Below, in pieces: positions 26,685 to 35,054 of a DNA stretch of 64,000 bases. This stretch comes from Oscillospiraceae bacterium (GTDB taxonomy: Bacteria; Bacillota; Clostridia; Oscillospirales; Oscillospiraceae), in NCBI GenBank assembly GCA_022846075.1, contig AP025582.1:434001-498000 (forward strand). The letters run 5' to 3'. Within the stretch, counting starts at the first letter, position 1, and every line of letters starts with the position of its first letter. The notes beneath the pieces are model-generated. The model did no database searches. It saw only the letters and a list, made by a program, of their open reading frames with translations, and had not been told where the DNA came from. Position numbers and translations under genes: made by a program.

Positions 26685-27422
26685 ATGGAAAAGATCTATA
26701 CGAGGACCAAGACCATCCAGGAGGACAAAGTCTCCGGCTTCTGCCCCGGGTGTATGCACTCCACCGTCATCAAGCTCATCGGCGAGGTGCTGGAGGAGAT
26801 GAACTGTGTGGACAGGGCCGCCGCCGTGCTGGGCATCGGCTGCTGCGGGCTGCACATGGACTACATGGCCTACGACAACACCACCGCCCCCCACGGCCGG
26901 GCCTGTGCGGTGGCCACGGGGATGAAGCGGGCCAACCCGGACACTTTGGTGTATACTTACCAGGGGGACGGCGACCTGGCCTCCATCGGCCTGGCCGAGA
27001 CCATGTCCGCCGCCAACCGGGGGGACAACATCACCGTCATCTTCATCAACAACGGCATCTACGGCATGACCGGCGGCCAGATGGCCCCCACCACCCTGGT
27101 GGGAATGAAGGCCTCCACCGCCCCCAAGGGCCGGGACCCCAAGGAGCACGGCTACCCCATGCACATGTGCGAGATTTTGAACCAGCTCACCGCCCCGGCC
27201 TACCTGGAGCGCACCAGCTGCAACACCCCCCAGAACGTGATGAAGACCAAGAACGCCATCAGGAAGGCGTTCCAGAACCAGCTGGACGGCAAGGGCTTCT
27301 CCATGGTGGAGATCGTCACCGGCTGCCCCACCAACTGGGGCATGGACGCCCTGCAAAGCCTGGACTTCATCGAGGAAAAGATGCTGCCCGAGTTCCCGCT
27401 GGGCGTCGTGCGGGACCGCTGA
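26685..27422 (+). CDS. 2-oxoacid:ferredoxin oxidoreductase beta subunit
   Basis: 245-aa thiamine diphosphate-binding subunit. The motif GDGDLASIGLAETMSAANRG with FINNGIYGMTGGQMAPTT is the cofactor and Mg2+ site, and CPGCMH near residue 20 is the family cluster or structural motif. It starts three bases after the alpha stop, using GGAGGG inside the alpha gene as ribosome site. Confidence 0.9.
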   Translation: MEKIYTRTKTIQEDKVSGFCPGCMHSTVIKLIGEVLEEMNCVDRAAAVLGIGCCGLHMDYMAYDNTTAPHGRACAVATGMKRANPDTLVYTYQGDGDLASIGLAETMSAANRGDNITVIFINNGIYGMTGGQMAPTTLVGMKASTAPKGRDPKEHGYPMHMCEILNQLTAPAYLERTSCNTPQNVMKTKNAIRKAFQNQLDGKGFSMVEIVTGCPTNWGMDALQSLDFIEEKMLPEFPLGVVRDR

Positions 27423-27435
27423 AGGAGGAGAGAAC

Positions 27436-27981
27436 ATGGAAACCAATCTTTGTGTGGCCGGCTTCGGCGGCCAGGGGGTCATGACCCTGGGGAAGTTCCT
27501 GGCCGACGCCACCTGCAATTCCACCGATAAGAAAGTGACCTTTTTCCCCTCCTACGGCGCCGAGCAGCGGGGCGGCACCGCCAACTGCTACGTGGTCATC
27601 TCCGACGAGGAGGTGGGGGCGCCCCTGGGGGACGTGATGGACGACCTCATTGTGATGAACGGCCCGTCCCTCAATAAATTCCTGCCCAAGCTGAAGAAAA
27701 ACGGCACCCTGTTCATCAACAGCTCCATCGTCTCCGACCAGATCGACCGCGCCGACGTGAAGCTGGTGAAGGCCCCGGTGACCGAGCTGGCCCTGGAGAT
27801 GGGCAGCGCCAAGGTGCTCAACGTCATTATGCTGGGGGTGTACGTGGGCTACACCGAGGTCATCGCCCCGGAGATCGTCTGGCAGACCATCGAGCACAAG
27901 CTCTCCAGCAAGCCCAAGCTCCTGCCCCTCAACAAGCAGGCATTTGACAAGGGCCTGGAGCTGGGAAGAGCGCAGAAGTAA
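27436..27981 (+). CDS. 2-oxoacid:ferredoxin oxidoreductase gamma subunit
   Basis: 181-aa gamma chain. Starts with the family signature VAGFGGQGVMTLGKFLADA and continues with PSYGAEQRGGTANCYVVISDEEVG. It completes the delta-alpha-beta-gamma set. The complex converts a 2-oxoacid and CoA to acyl-CoA and CO2 with reduction of ferredoxin; Ptb and Buk could then make ATP. AAGGAGG precedes the ATG. Confidence 0.9.
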   Translation: METNLCVAGFGGQGVMTLGKFLADATCNSTDKKVTFFPSYGAEQRGGTANCYVVISDEEVGAPLGDVMDDLIVMNGPSLNKFLPKLKKNGTLFINSSIVSDQIDRADVKLVKAPVTELALEMGSAKVLNVIMLGVYVGYTEVIAPEIVWQTIEHKLSSKPKLLPLNKQAFDKGLELGRAQK

Positions 27982-28023
27982 ATCTAGTGATTCCTCCACG
28001 CTTTTGTGGATCGGTTTCAGCAG

Positions 28024-28070
28024 CAAAAGGGACCGGACCCGCCGTACAACGGCAGGTCCGGTCCCTTTTA
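28024..28070. terminator. Terminator after the oxidoreductase operon
   Basis: Long stem of AAAGGGACCGGACC plus GCCGT pairs around a short loop (one internal mismatch), with AAAA on the left and TTTTATT on the right. It lies between converging genes and probably acts on both strands. Confidence 0.85.
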
Positions 28071-28090
28071 TTGGAATACCGCGGGATGAA

Positions 28091-29695
28091 TTATTTTGCC
28101 AGCTGGTAGAGCCGTAGCATGGTCAGGATGCTCTGCTCCCGGGTGTACTCGCCCTGGGGGTCAAAGCGGTTGTCCCCCACGCCGCCCATGATGCCGCTGC
28201 CCTGGACCAGGCCCACCGCCTCGAAGGCCCAGGAGGAGATGTCGCCGTTATCGGCAAAGGTGGGGCTGGCGGCGGCGGGGCGTGACCCTACCGTCTCCGA
28301 GGCAGACACCTCGGTCTGGGCCACCTGGACGGTCACGGTTACGGACTCGTTCTCGGTGGCGGAGGTGTCCTGGACGGCCAGGCGGATACCCGCGGCGGAG
28401 GCCAGCCGGGAGAGCATGGTGGCCGCCTGCTCCCGGGTCAGTTTGCCGTCGGGGTCGAAGCGGTCGTCGCCCACGCCGGTGACCACGCCGATGTAGACCA
28501 TTTTCAGCACGTCGGGGTCGGTGGTATCGCTGAAGATGGGCCGCCCCTGGAACAGCTCCAGCCCGGTGGCCTTCTCATAGAGGGCCACCGCCAGGGCGCA
28601 GAACTCGGCCCGGGTGGCCGTCTGGGTGTACCCCTCCCGCAGCCCCTCGGGGATCAGCCCGGCGTTGTAGGCGGTGGTGAGCCCCTCCTGGGCCCAACTG
28701 CTGGCGGCGGTCAGATTGGGGGCGTCCTCCACGGGTTTGGGGGGATTGCGCTTGGAGATTCCGGTGGAGACAAAGGCGAAGCCCTGCTCCATGGCGAAGG
28801 TCTCCGCCGCCGAGTCGGTGTCCCCGTAAATGGTGAGGGTGTCCTCCAGCCCGCTGAAGGCGAATTCACCGATGGAGGAAACATTGTCGGGGATGGTAAC
28901 TTTGGTGAGGTTGTCGCAGTCAGTGAAGGCCAGGTCGCCGATGGTCTCCACCTTGTCGGGGATGGTGACCTCCGTCAGGCCCTCGCAGTAGCGGAAGGCC
29001 CCCTCTCCAATCTCTCTCAGCTCCCTGGGCAGGGTGAGGGAGGTCAGGCCGGAGCAGCTGGAGAAGGCGTCCGCGCCGATGCTGGTCACCCCATCGGGGA
29101 TCCTCAGCTCCGTCATGCTGTAACAGCCGGCAAAGGTGCCGCGCTCGATCCGGGTGACCCCCTCCGGGATGGTCACGCCGGTCAGGAGGTCGCACTTATA
29201 GAAGGCCTCCTCCCCAATTTCGGTCACCCCGGCGGGGATCACCACGCCGGTCATGCGCTGCTGCCAGGACAGGGCGCCCCTGCGGATGCGGGTCACGCTG
29301 TCCGGGATCACCAGGGTGTCCCGAAAACCGTAGCCGGGCACATCGACGCCCAGCAGCTCGCCGTTTTCGATGCGGAGCATACTCTCCTGGGGCGGATGGG
29401 CAGAACTGCCGGAGGAGGGGTCCTTCGCCGGGGGCGTGTCCGTCGGAGGGGTATCGGCGGGGGGCGTGTCGGTCTCCGTCGGGGTGGTGTCGCCGGAATT
29501 CAGATCCCAGTGGATATTGCCGTAGCCGTCCACATAAAAGCGGTATCCGTCCTCGTCGGTGTGCCAGCCCTCGCCATACTCCATCCACCAGCCCCAAGGC
29601 TTGTCCTCCGCATGGACAGCCGTGGGCAGCAGTGTCAGGCCCAGGGCCGCGGACAGCGTCAGGGCGAACAGGGGTCTTGCAAATCTTCTCTTCAT
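28091..29695 (-). CDS. BspA-type leucine-rich repeat protein with SLH domains
   Basis: Secreted surface protein, 534 aa. Signal peptide MKRRFARPLFALTLSAALG ending at AHA; a short Trp/Gly/Tyr-rich segment; a Thr/Pro linker (TPTETDTPPADTPPTDTPP). Then LRR_5 (BspA-type) repeats of the form LTEVTIPDKVETIGDLAFTD from about residue 110 to 300. The C-terminus has degenerate SLH domains (ARAEF-like TRAEFCALAVALYEKATG, LTREQAATMLSRLASAAG, YTREQSILTMLRLYQLAK). Start is ATG 29695, five bases after AAGGAGAGG; the extension to 29713 is unlikely. BspA repeats often mediate binding to host proteins, but the ligand here is unknown. Confidence 0.85.
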   Translation of the reverse strand: MKRRFARPLFALTLSAALGLTLLPTAVHAEDKPWGWWMEYGEGWHTDEDGYRFYVDGYGNIHWDLNSGDTTPTETDTPPADTPPTDTPPAKDPSSGSSAHPPQESMLRIENGELLGVDVPGYGFRDTLVIPDSVTRIRRGALSWQQRMTGVVIPAGVTEIGEEAFYKCDLLTGVTIPEGVTRIERGTFAGCYSMTELRIPDGVTSIGADAFSSCSGLTSLTLPRELREIGEGAFRYCEGLTEVTIPDKVETIGDLAFTDCDNLTKVTIPDNVSSIGEFAFSGLEDTLTIYGDTDSAAETFAMEQGFAFVSTGISKRNPPKPVEDAPNLTAASSWAQEGLTTAYNAGLIPEGLREGYTQTATRAEFCALAVALYEKATGLELFQGRPIFSDTTDPDVLKMVYIGVVTGVGDDRFDPDGKLTREQAATMLSRLASAAGIRLAVQDTSATENESVTVTVQVAQTEVSASETVGSRPAAASPTFADNGDISSWAFEAVGLVQGSGIMGGVGDNRFDPQGEYTREQSILTMLRLYQLAK

Positions 29696-30222
29696 GGTGT
29701 CCTCTCCTTCCATCAGGTTTATCCCGCCGCTGTATCAGCGGCTTTATCATGACCTGTTCTTCCGTTTCCCGGAGTGTTTAAAGAGTGTGTTTCATGGGCC
29801 CGCCGCTTTGCGTCTTGCCCCTTGCCCCTGGCGGCTCGGCATGGTCACGGTATTCTCCAGGCGCCGGAAGGGGGGGCGCAGGGCCGCGCGGGGATGATGG
29901 ATCCTGCTTTGGTTACTTCTTATTATAGCAAGGGCAAGGATTGCTGGCAAATATTTTTATGCCGAAGTTTTTTAGAAGGCCGAAGGGGCTTTTCAACGCC
30001 CGGCCCGCTCCTCCAAAAATACCAACTGGCAAAGGAATCTGCGGAAATCCTGCAAAGTTTCCCCCTTTGTAAACGTTTTCACAATTAGAAATGCAGGATT
30101 TTGCCCACAGGCAAAATCCTGCTTGTGAAGTTGCCAAAAATGCCCCGGGCCCATTGACTATCTTTTGTTGAAATGGTATAGTGCGCTTACCGGATGTAAT
30201 CGTTTACAGAAGGAGGATGACC
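29696..30222. promoter_or_regulatory. Divergent intergenic region, SLH gene / LacI gene
   Basis: Gene-free 527 bp. A short hairpin (GCCGCTG / CAGCGGC, 29726-29742) lies in the SLH gene leader. A cre/LacI-like site TGTAAACGTTTTCA is at 30068-30081, and a 13-bp perfect hairpin (30093-30105 with 30110-30122) follows it. The LacI gene promoter and its operator lie at 30154-30208 (separate entry). The stretch 29760-30060 shows nothing I can identify. Confidence 0.5.
30154..30208 (+). promoter_or_regulatory. LacI-family gene promoter and operator
   Basis: -35 TTGACT (30154-30159), 17-bp spacer, -10 TATAGT (30177-30182). About 13 bp downstream lies the 14-bp dyad TGTAATCGTTTACA (30195-30208), with the central CG and TGTAA/TTACA arms typical of LacI/GalR-family operators. 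Its place just after the start point suggests repression, probably by the LacI protein it precedes. Confidence 0.7.
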
Positions 30223-31224
30223 GTGAGCACCATATCGGACGTGGCCAGAGAGGCCGGGGTTTCGGTGGCGACGGTGTCCCGGGTCATCAACCGGAACGGC
30301 GCGGTCTCCCGGGCGACGGAGGAGAAGGTCCGCTCGGCCATCGACAAGCTGGACTACCAGCCCAACGTATGGGGGCGCAGCCTCCGCCGGGGGGAGAGCC
30401 GGATGCTCCTGGTATTCGTCCCCAACGTCACCAACCCCTATTACGCCAACATCATCGCCGGCATCGAGGACACCGCCCGGGCCGGCTTCTACAACACCAT
30501 GCTGTGCATCGGCGGCGGCGTTCAGGTCCGCCGGGCGGAATACCTGGAGCTGTTACATAACGGCCGGGCCGACGGGGCCGTCTTTCTGGACGCCGCACTG
30601 GACTCCAAGGTGGTTCCGGCGGCGGCGGCGGAGTTCCCTGTGGTGCAGGGCAGCGAATACTGCGCCGACGAGTCCATCAGCCACGTGTCCATCGACAACC
30701 GCTCCGCGGCGGAGGAGGTGGCGGAATACCTCCTCTCCCTGGGCCACCGTCAGATCGGCTTTGTGGGCTCCACCAACCATTTCATTTCCACCCGCCAGCG
30801 GCGGGAGGGCTGCGAGGCCGTCCTCCGACGGGCGGACATCAAGCCCCTGGAGGCTTTCGCCGATAAGGACTACTCCTTCCTCTCGGGCGTCCGGGCGGCG
30901 GGGGAGCTTCTGGACAGGAAGGACCGGCCCACGGCCCTCTTCTGCATCTCCGACGTGCTGGCCCTGGGGGCCATCCGGGCGGCGGAGGAGCGGGGCCTGC
31001 GGGTCCCCGAGGACCTGACGGTGGTGGGCTTTGACGACGTGGAGTACGCCACCATGTTCCGGCCCATGCTCACCACGGTGAGCCAGCCCTGCTACGAGCT
31101 GGGCCAGGCCGCCTGCGAACTGCTGCTGCGGCAGATCCGGGGCGAGGGGGCGGGCACGGCCCGTTTCCTGCCCCACAAAATGATCCTGCGGGATTCCTCG
31201 GCGCGCCGCGCCGTTGAGTCATAA
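30223..31224 (+). CDS. LacI family transcriptional regulator
   Basis: 333-aa repressor. HTH at the N-terminus (STISDVAREAGVSVATVSRV, with hinge helix YQPNVWGRSLRRGES), then a type 1 periplasmic-binding-protein fold for sugar sensing (VPNVTNPYYANIIAGIEDTA, IDNRSAAEEVAEYLLSLGHR, VVGFDDVEYATMFRPMLTTV). Start is GTG 30223, six bases after AGGAGG; the ATG at 30217 abuts the ribosome site and is less likely. It is followed directly by the ABC importer and sugar-modifying genes, and probably senses the imported sugar or an early intermediate. Confidence 0.9.
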   Translation: MSTISDVAREAGVSVATVSRVINRNGAVSRATEEKVRSAIDKLDYQPNVWGRSLRRGESRMLLVFVPNVTNPYYANIIAGIEDTARAGFYNTMLCIGGGVQVRRAEYLELLHNGRADGAVFLDAALDSKVVPAAAAEFPVVQGSEYCADESISHVSIDNRSAAEEVAEYLLSLGHRQIGFVGSTNHFISTRQRREGCEAVLRRADIKPLEAFADKDYSFLSGVRAAGELLDRKDRPTALFCISDVLALGAIRAAEERGLRVPEDLTVVGFDDVEYATMFRPMLTTVSQPCYELGQAACELLLRQIRGEGAGTARFLPHKMILRDSSARRAVES

Positions 31225-31261
31225 ACACCTGCTCACAAAATTAAAGGAGGAATCAATCGCA

Positions 31262-32275
31262 ATGAAACTGAAGAAACTTGCCGCCCTTGCTCTGGCCGGC
31301 ACCCTGTCTCTCTCCCTGGCCGCCTGCGGCGGCGGCGCCAAGGAGACCCCCGCCCCCGAGGACAGCACTCCCCCCGCCTCCGCCGCCGTGGAGACCCCCG
31401 CCCCCGAGACCAAGGTCCACAAGATCGGCATTCTGGCTCCCGCCGTCACCCACGGCTGGTCCGCCGCCGTGGCCTACAACGCCGAGCTGCGCTGCAAGGA
31501 GCTGGGCCTGGAGTACAAGGTCAACGTCAGCAACAACGCCGACGAGATGACCACCGGCCTGGACGAGCTGAAGTCCTGGGGCGCCGAGGCCATCGTGGCC
31601 TTCCCCCAGTGGGAGGGCATGGAAGTGCCCATCCAGCAGACCATTGACGAGGGCATCCCCGTGGTGAACTTCGACATCGCCATCGACGCTACGGGCGTGT
31701 ACCGCGTCTCCGGCGACAACAAGGACATGGGCGTCCAAGGCGCCAAGTACGTCGTGGACAAGATCGGCACCACCGGCACCGTGGTCATTCTGGACGTGCC
31801 CACCTCCGGTTCCGTGGCCCAGCTGCGCAAGGAGGGCTTCCTGGAGACCCTGGCTGAGATCGCCCCCGACATGAAGACCATCGAGTACGCCACCCAGTTC
31901 ACCCGCGAGGCCGGCCTGACCGACATGGCCGACATCCTCACCGCCAACAGCCAGATCGACGCCGTCTACTCCATGGACGACGAGACCTCCATCGGCGCCA
32001 TCCAGGCCATCATGGACGCCGGCCGCACCGACATCAAGGTCATCACCGGCGGCGGCGGCGCCCAGGAGTACTTCAACATGATGAAGGATGAGCAGTACGG
32101 CGATCTGTGGATCGAGTCCGCCCTGTACTCCCCCGCCATGGTGAAGGACGCCGTGGACATGGCCGTCGCCATCCTGGACGGCAACCCGCCCGCCGAGGAC
32201 GTGAAGATCATCCCCACCACCATCGTGGACAAGGACAACGTGGACCAGTTCCTCGACGCCAACAGCCCGTACTAA
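31262..32275 (+). CDS. Sugar ABC transporter substrate-binding lipoprotein
   Basis: 337-aa lipoprotein. The signal MKLKKLAALALAGTLSLSLA ends in the lipobox LAAC, followed by a Pro/Glu-rich linker (about residues 25-50). The mature domain is a ribose/galactose-type (Peripla_BP_4) binding fold (VHKIGILAPAVTHGWSAAVA, GIPVVNFDIAIDATG, DAVYSMDDETSIGAIQAI). It delivers a sugar or cyclitol to the ATPase and permease encoded downstream. AAAGGAGG precedes the ATG. The hairpin after the gene may hold its mRNA level above that of the membrane subunits. Confidence 0.9.
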   Translation: MKLKKLAALALAGTLSLSLAACGGGAKETPAPEDSTPPASAAVETPAPETKVHKIGILAPAVTHGWSAAVAYNAELRCKELGLEYKVNVSNNADEMTTGLDELKSWGAEAIVAFPQWEGMEVPIQQTIDEGIPVVNFDIAIDATGVYRVSGDNKDMGVQGAKYVVDKIGTTGTVVILDVPTSGSVAQLRKEGFLETLAEIAPDMKTIEYATQFTREAGLTDMADILTANSQIDAVYSMDDETSIGAIQAIMDAGRTDIKVITGGGGAQEYFNMMKDEQYGDLWIESALYSPAMVKDAVDMAVAILDGNPPAEDVKIIPTTIVDKDNVDQFLDANSPY

Positions 32276-32292
32276 TCACATACCGAACGCTC

Positions 32293-32330
32293 GAAGGGGG
32301 CTATGGCCGGATAGCCATAGCCCCCCTTCT
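32293..32330 (+). terminator. Partial terminator / stabilising hairpin after binding-protein gene
   Basis: Near-perfect stem (GAAGGGGGCTATGGC pairing with GCCATAGCCCCCCTTC), 6-nt loop, then TTAT only. The weak T tract suggests partial read-through into the ABC genes. Confidence 0.6.
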
Positions 32331-32434
32331 TATCAAGGGAGGACCGCTGAGAGCGGCGGTCACGCAACCTCGTTGACCGCCGGCCTCGGCGGCCCTGCCG
32401 TCCTCCCCACCTTGTAAGAAAGGGACGTGAGAGC

Positions 32435-33943
32435 ATGAATCTGGAAATGCGCGGCATTTACAAATCCTTCGGCGCCAACGACGTGCTGAAAAACGTGGAC
32501 TTCACCCTGGGCCAGGGGGAGATCTGCGCCCTGCTGGGGGAAAACGGGGCGGGAAAATCCACCCTCATGAACATTCTGGGCGGGGTGCTCCCCGCCGACC
32601 GGGGGACCATCTCCCTGGACGGGAAGGAGGTCCAGTTCCACTCCCCGGCGGAGTCCCTCCACGCCGGCGTGGCCTTCATCCATCAGGAGCTCTCCCTCAT
32701 CAACGACCTGGCCATCTACGAGAATATGTTCATCGGCCGGGAGCTCAAGCAGAAAAACGGCCTGCTGGACGCGAAAAAGATGATTTCCCTCACTCAGGAG
32801 GTCTTTGACCGGCTGGACCTCAAGCTGGACCCCAAGACCATGGTCCGGGACCTGGACGCCTCCTACAAGCAGATCGTGGAGATCTCCCGTGCCATGATGA
32901 TGGAGGCCTCCATCATCATCATGGACGAGCCCACCACCTCCCTCACCGACCCGGAGATCGAGCGGGTCTTCGAGATGATGCGGATGCTCAAGACCCACGG
33001 GGTGGGCATCATCTTCATCTCCCACAAGCTCAAGGAGGTCATGGAGATCTGCGACCGCTTCACCGTCCTGCGGGACGGCAACATGGTCCAGTCCGGCCCT
33101 GTGTCTGAGGTCACCACCGACGACCTGGCCCGGTTCATGGTGGGCCACGACGTGCGTACCGAGGCCCTCCAGCGGGACAAGACTACCGCCCACGAGGTGC
33201 TCCGGGGGGAACACCTCTCTGACGGTCACGCCTTCAGGGACGTGTCCTTCTCGGTGCGGTCAGGCGAGGTGCTGGGGATCACGGGCCTGCTGGGGGACGG
33301 CCGCAGCGAGCTGTTCCAGGCCGTCTTTGGTGCCGGACCCTATGAGGGGGAGGTCTTTTTGGAGGGGAAGCCCGTCAAGGTGACCTCTACCCCCCAGGCC
33401 ATCTCCCTGGGCATCGGCTACGTGCCCCGGAACCGGAAGGAAAACGGCATTATCAAGGACATGGACATCGTGGAGAACGGCTCCATGGTCACCCTACCCC
33501 GCCTCTCCCGCCGGGGCGTCATCGACCGGGCCAGGCGGGACCAGGAGTTCGACGCCCAGGCCGAGGACCTGCACATTAAAATGGGGGCGAAAACCGACCT
33601 CATCACCAGCCTCTCCGGCGGCAACCAGCAGAAGGTGGTGCTGGCCAAGTGGCTCTCCGCGGGGCCCAAGGTCCTCATCATGGACAATCCCACCCAGGGC
33701 GTGGATGTGGGCGCCAAGGAGGAGATTTACGACATCATCCTCCGCCTCGCCAAGGAGGGGGTGGCCGTGGTGGTCCTCTCCAGCGAGGCGCAGGAGATCA
33801 TCCGGGTCTGTGACCGGGCCCTCGTGATGTACCACGGGGAAATCCAGGGCGAGGTCTCCGGCGCGGAGATGAACGAACAAAAAATCATGCATCTGGCCAC
33901 CGGCGGGGCCCTTGCCGACCGCCCGGCCGACGCGGCAAATTGA
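32435..33943 (+). CDS. Sugar ABC transporter ATPase (RbsA/MglA type)
   Basis: 502-aa protein with two tandem nucleotide-binding domains, as in ribose and galactose importers. First domain: Walker A GENGAGKST near residue 38, Walker B IIIMDEPT near 163. Second domain (about 260-502) has the usual altered P-loop (GLLGDGRSE), the signature LSGGNQQKV and VLIMDNPTQGVDVGAK. It powers uptake with the adjacent binding protein and permease. Confidence 0.92.
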   Translation: MNLEMRGIYKSFGANDVLKNVDFTLGQGEICALLGENGAGKSTLMNILGGVLPADRGTISLDGKEVQFHSPAESLHAGVAFIHQELSLINDLAIYENMFIGRELKQKNGLLDAKKMISLTQEVFDRLDLKLDPKTMVRDLDASYKQIVEISRAMMMEASIIIMDEPTTSLTDPEIERVFEMMRMLKTHGVGIIFISHKLKEVMEICDRFTVLRDGNMVQSGPVSEVTTDDLARFMVGHDVRTEALQRDKTTAHEVLRGEHLSDGHAFRDVSFSVRSGEVLGITGLLGDGRSELFQAVFGAGPYEGEVFLEGKPVKVTSTPQAISLGIGYVPRNRKENGIIKDMDIVENGSMVTLPRLSRRGVIDRARRDQEFDAQAEDLHIKMGAKTDLITSLSGGNQQKVVLAKWLSAGPKVLIMDNPTQGVDVGAKEEIYDIILRLAKEGVAVVVLSSEAQEIIRVCDRALVMYHGEIQGEVSGAEMNEQKIMHLATGGALADRPADAAN

Positions 33944-33957
33944 TGGGGGAGACGATT

Positions 33958-35016
33958 ATGGGACAGAAATTGGAAAACAAAGCGGAAAAGCAAAGCCCGC
34001 TGGCCTGGTTCCAGAGCAACTGGAAGCAGCACCCGCTCTTCAGCACCGGCGTGGTCCTCATTCTGATGATTATCATCCAGACCGGGGTCATGATTGCCAA
34101 CTCCAGCGGCGGCACCTTCGGGGAGCTGTGCCTCTCCCTGCTCACCAACTGGATCAACATCCTGAAAAATAACGCCAGCGTGGGCATCATCGCCCTGGGC
34201 ATGACCTTCGTCATCATCTCCGGGGGCATCGACCTGTCCGTGGGCTCCACCCTGGTGGCCATCGGTGCGGTGGTCATGCTGTTCATCGACGGCAGCGCCA
34301 CCGGATTGCTGTCCGGCCTGGGCATCACCGGCGTGCCCGCCTATCTCGTGGGCATCCTGGCGGGCCTTCTCTTCGGCGCGGTGCTGGGGGAGGTCAACGG
34401 CGCGCTCATCGCCTACGGCAAGCTGCCCCCCTTCATCGCCACCCTGGGCATGATGAAGATCTGCCGCAGCGTCACCCAGCACTTCACCCAGCACGCCAAC
34501 CCCGCCGTGCCCAAGGGCTTTCTGAACATCGCCAACCTGAAGATCGGCGGCTTCGCCATCATGCCCATCCTCTACTGGGCGGCCCTGGCGGCCCTGCTGT
34601 ACCTGGTGTCCCGCCGGACCACCTTCGGCCGCCACGTCTACGCCATCGGCTCCAACGCCCGCACGGCCAAGCTCTCGGGCATCGACGTGAACAAGGTCAA
34701 GCGCCGGGTCTACGTCCTCACCGGGGCCCTGGTGGCCGTGGCCGCCGTCATCCAGGTCTCCCGCATCGGCTCCATGGACTACGCCAGCGCCGGCAGCGGC
34801 TATGAGATGGACGCCATCGCCGCCGTCATCGTGGGCGGCACCAGCATGTCCGGCGGTCGGGGCTCCATCATCGGCACCGTCTTCGGCATGCTCATCATCG
34901 GCGTGATGAACAACCTCCTGACCCTGATGGGGGTGCCCCCCTTCCTGCGGGAGGCCTGCAAGGGCGTCATCGTCATCGCGGCAGTGCTGCTCCAGAAGAA
35001 GGAAGCCGACTCCTAA
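33958..35016 (+). CDS. Sugar ABC transporter permease (RbsC type)
   Basis: 352-aa membrane permease of the branched-chain/ribose class. Hallmarks are ASVGIIALGMTFVIISGGIDLSVG with GEVNGALIAYGKLPPFIATLG, and the late SGSGYEMDAIAAVIVGGTSMSGGRG. About 8-10 helices. Start is ATG 33958, six bases after GGGGGAG; in-frame upstream codons overlap the ATPase stop. It forms the channel of the importer. Confidence 0.92.
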   Translation: MGQKLENKAEKQSPLAWFQSNWKQHPLFSTGVVLILMIIIQTGVMIANSSGGTFGELCLSLLTNWINILKNNASVGIIALGMTFVIISGGIDLSVGSTLVAIGAVVMLFIDGSATGLLSGLGITGVPAYLVGILAGLLFGAVLGEVNGALIAYGKLPPFIATLGMMKICRSVTQHFTQHANPAVPKGFLNIANLKIGGFAIMPILYWAALAALLYLVSRRTTFGRHVYAIGSNARTAKLSGIDVNKVKRRVYVLTGALVAVAAVIQVSRIGSMDYASAGSGYEMDAIAAVIVGGTSMSGGRGSIIGTVFGMLIIGVMNNLLTLMGVPPFLREACKGVIVIAAVLLQKKEADS

Positions 35017-35054
35017 CCACATCCCACCACAGACCAAAAAGCGAGGTGTAAGTC

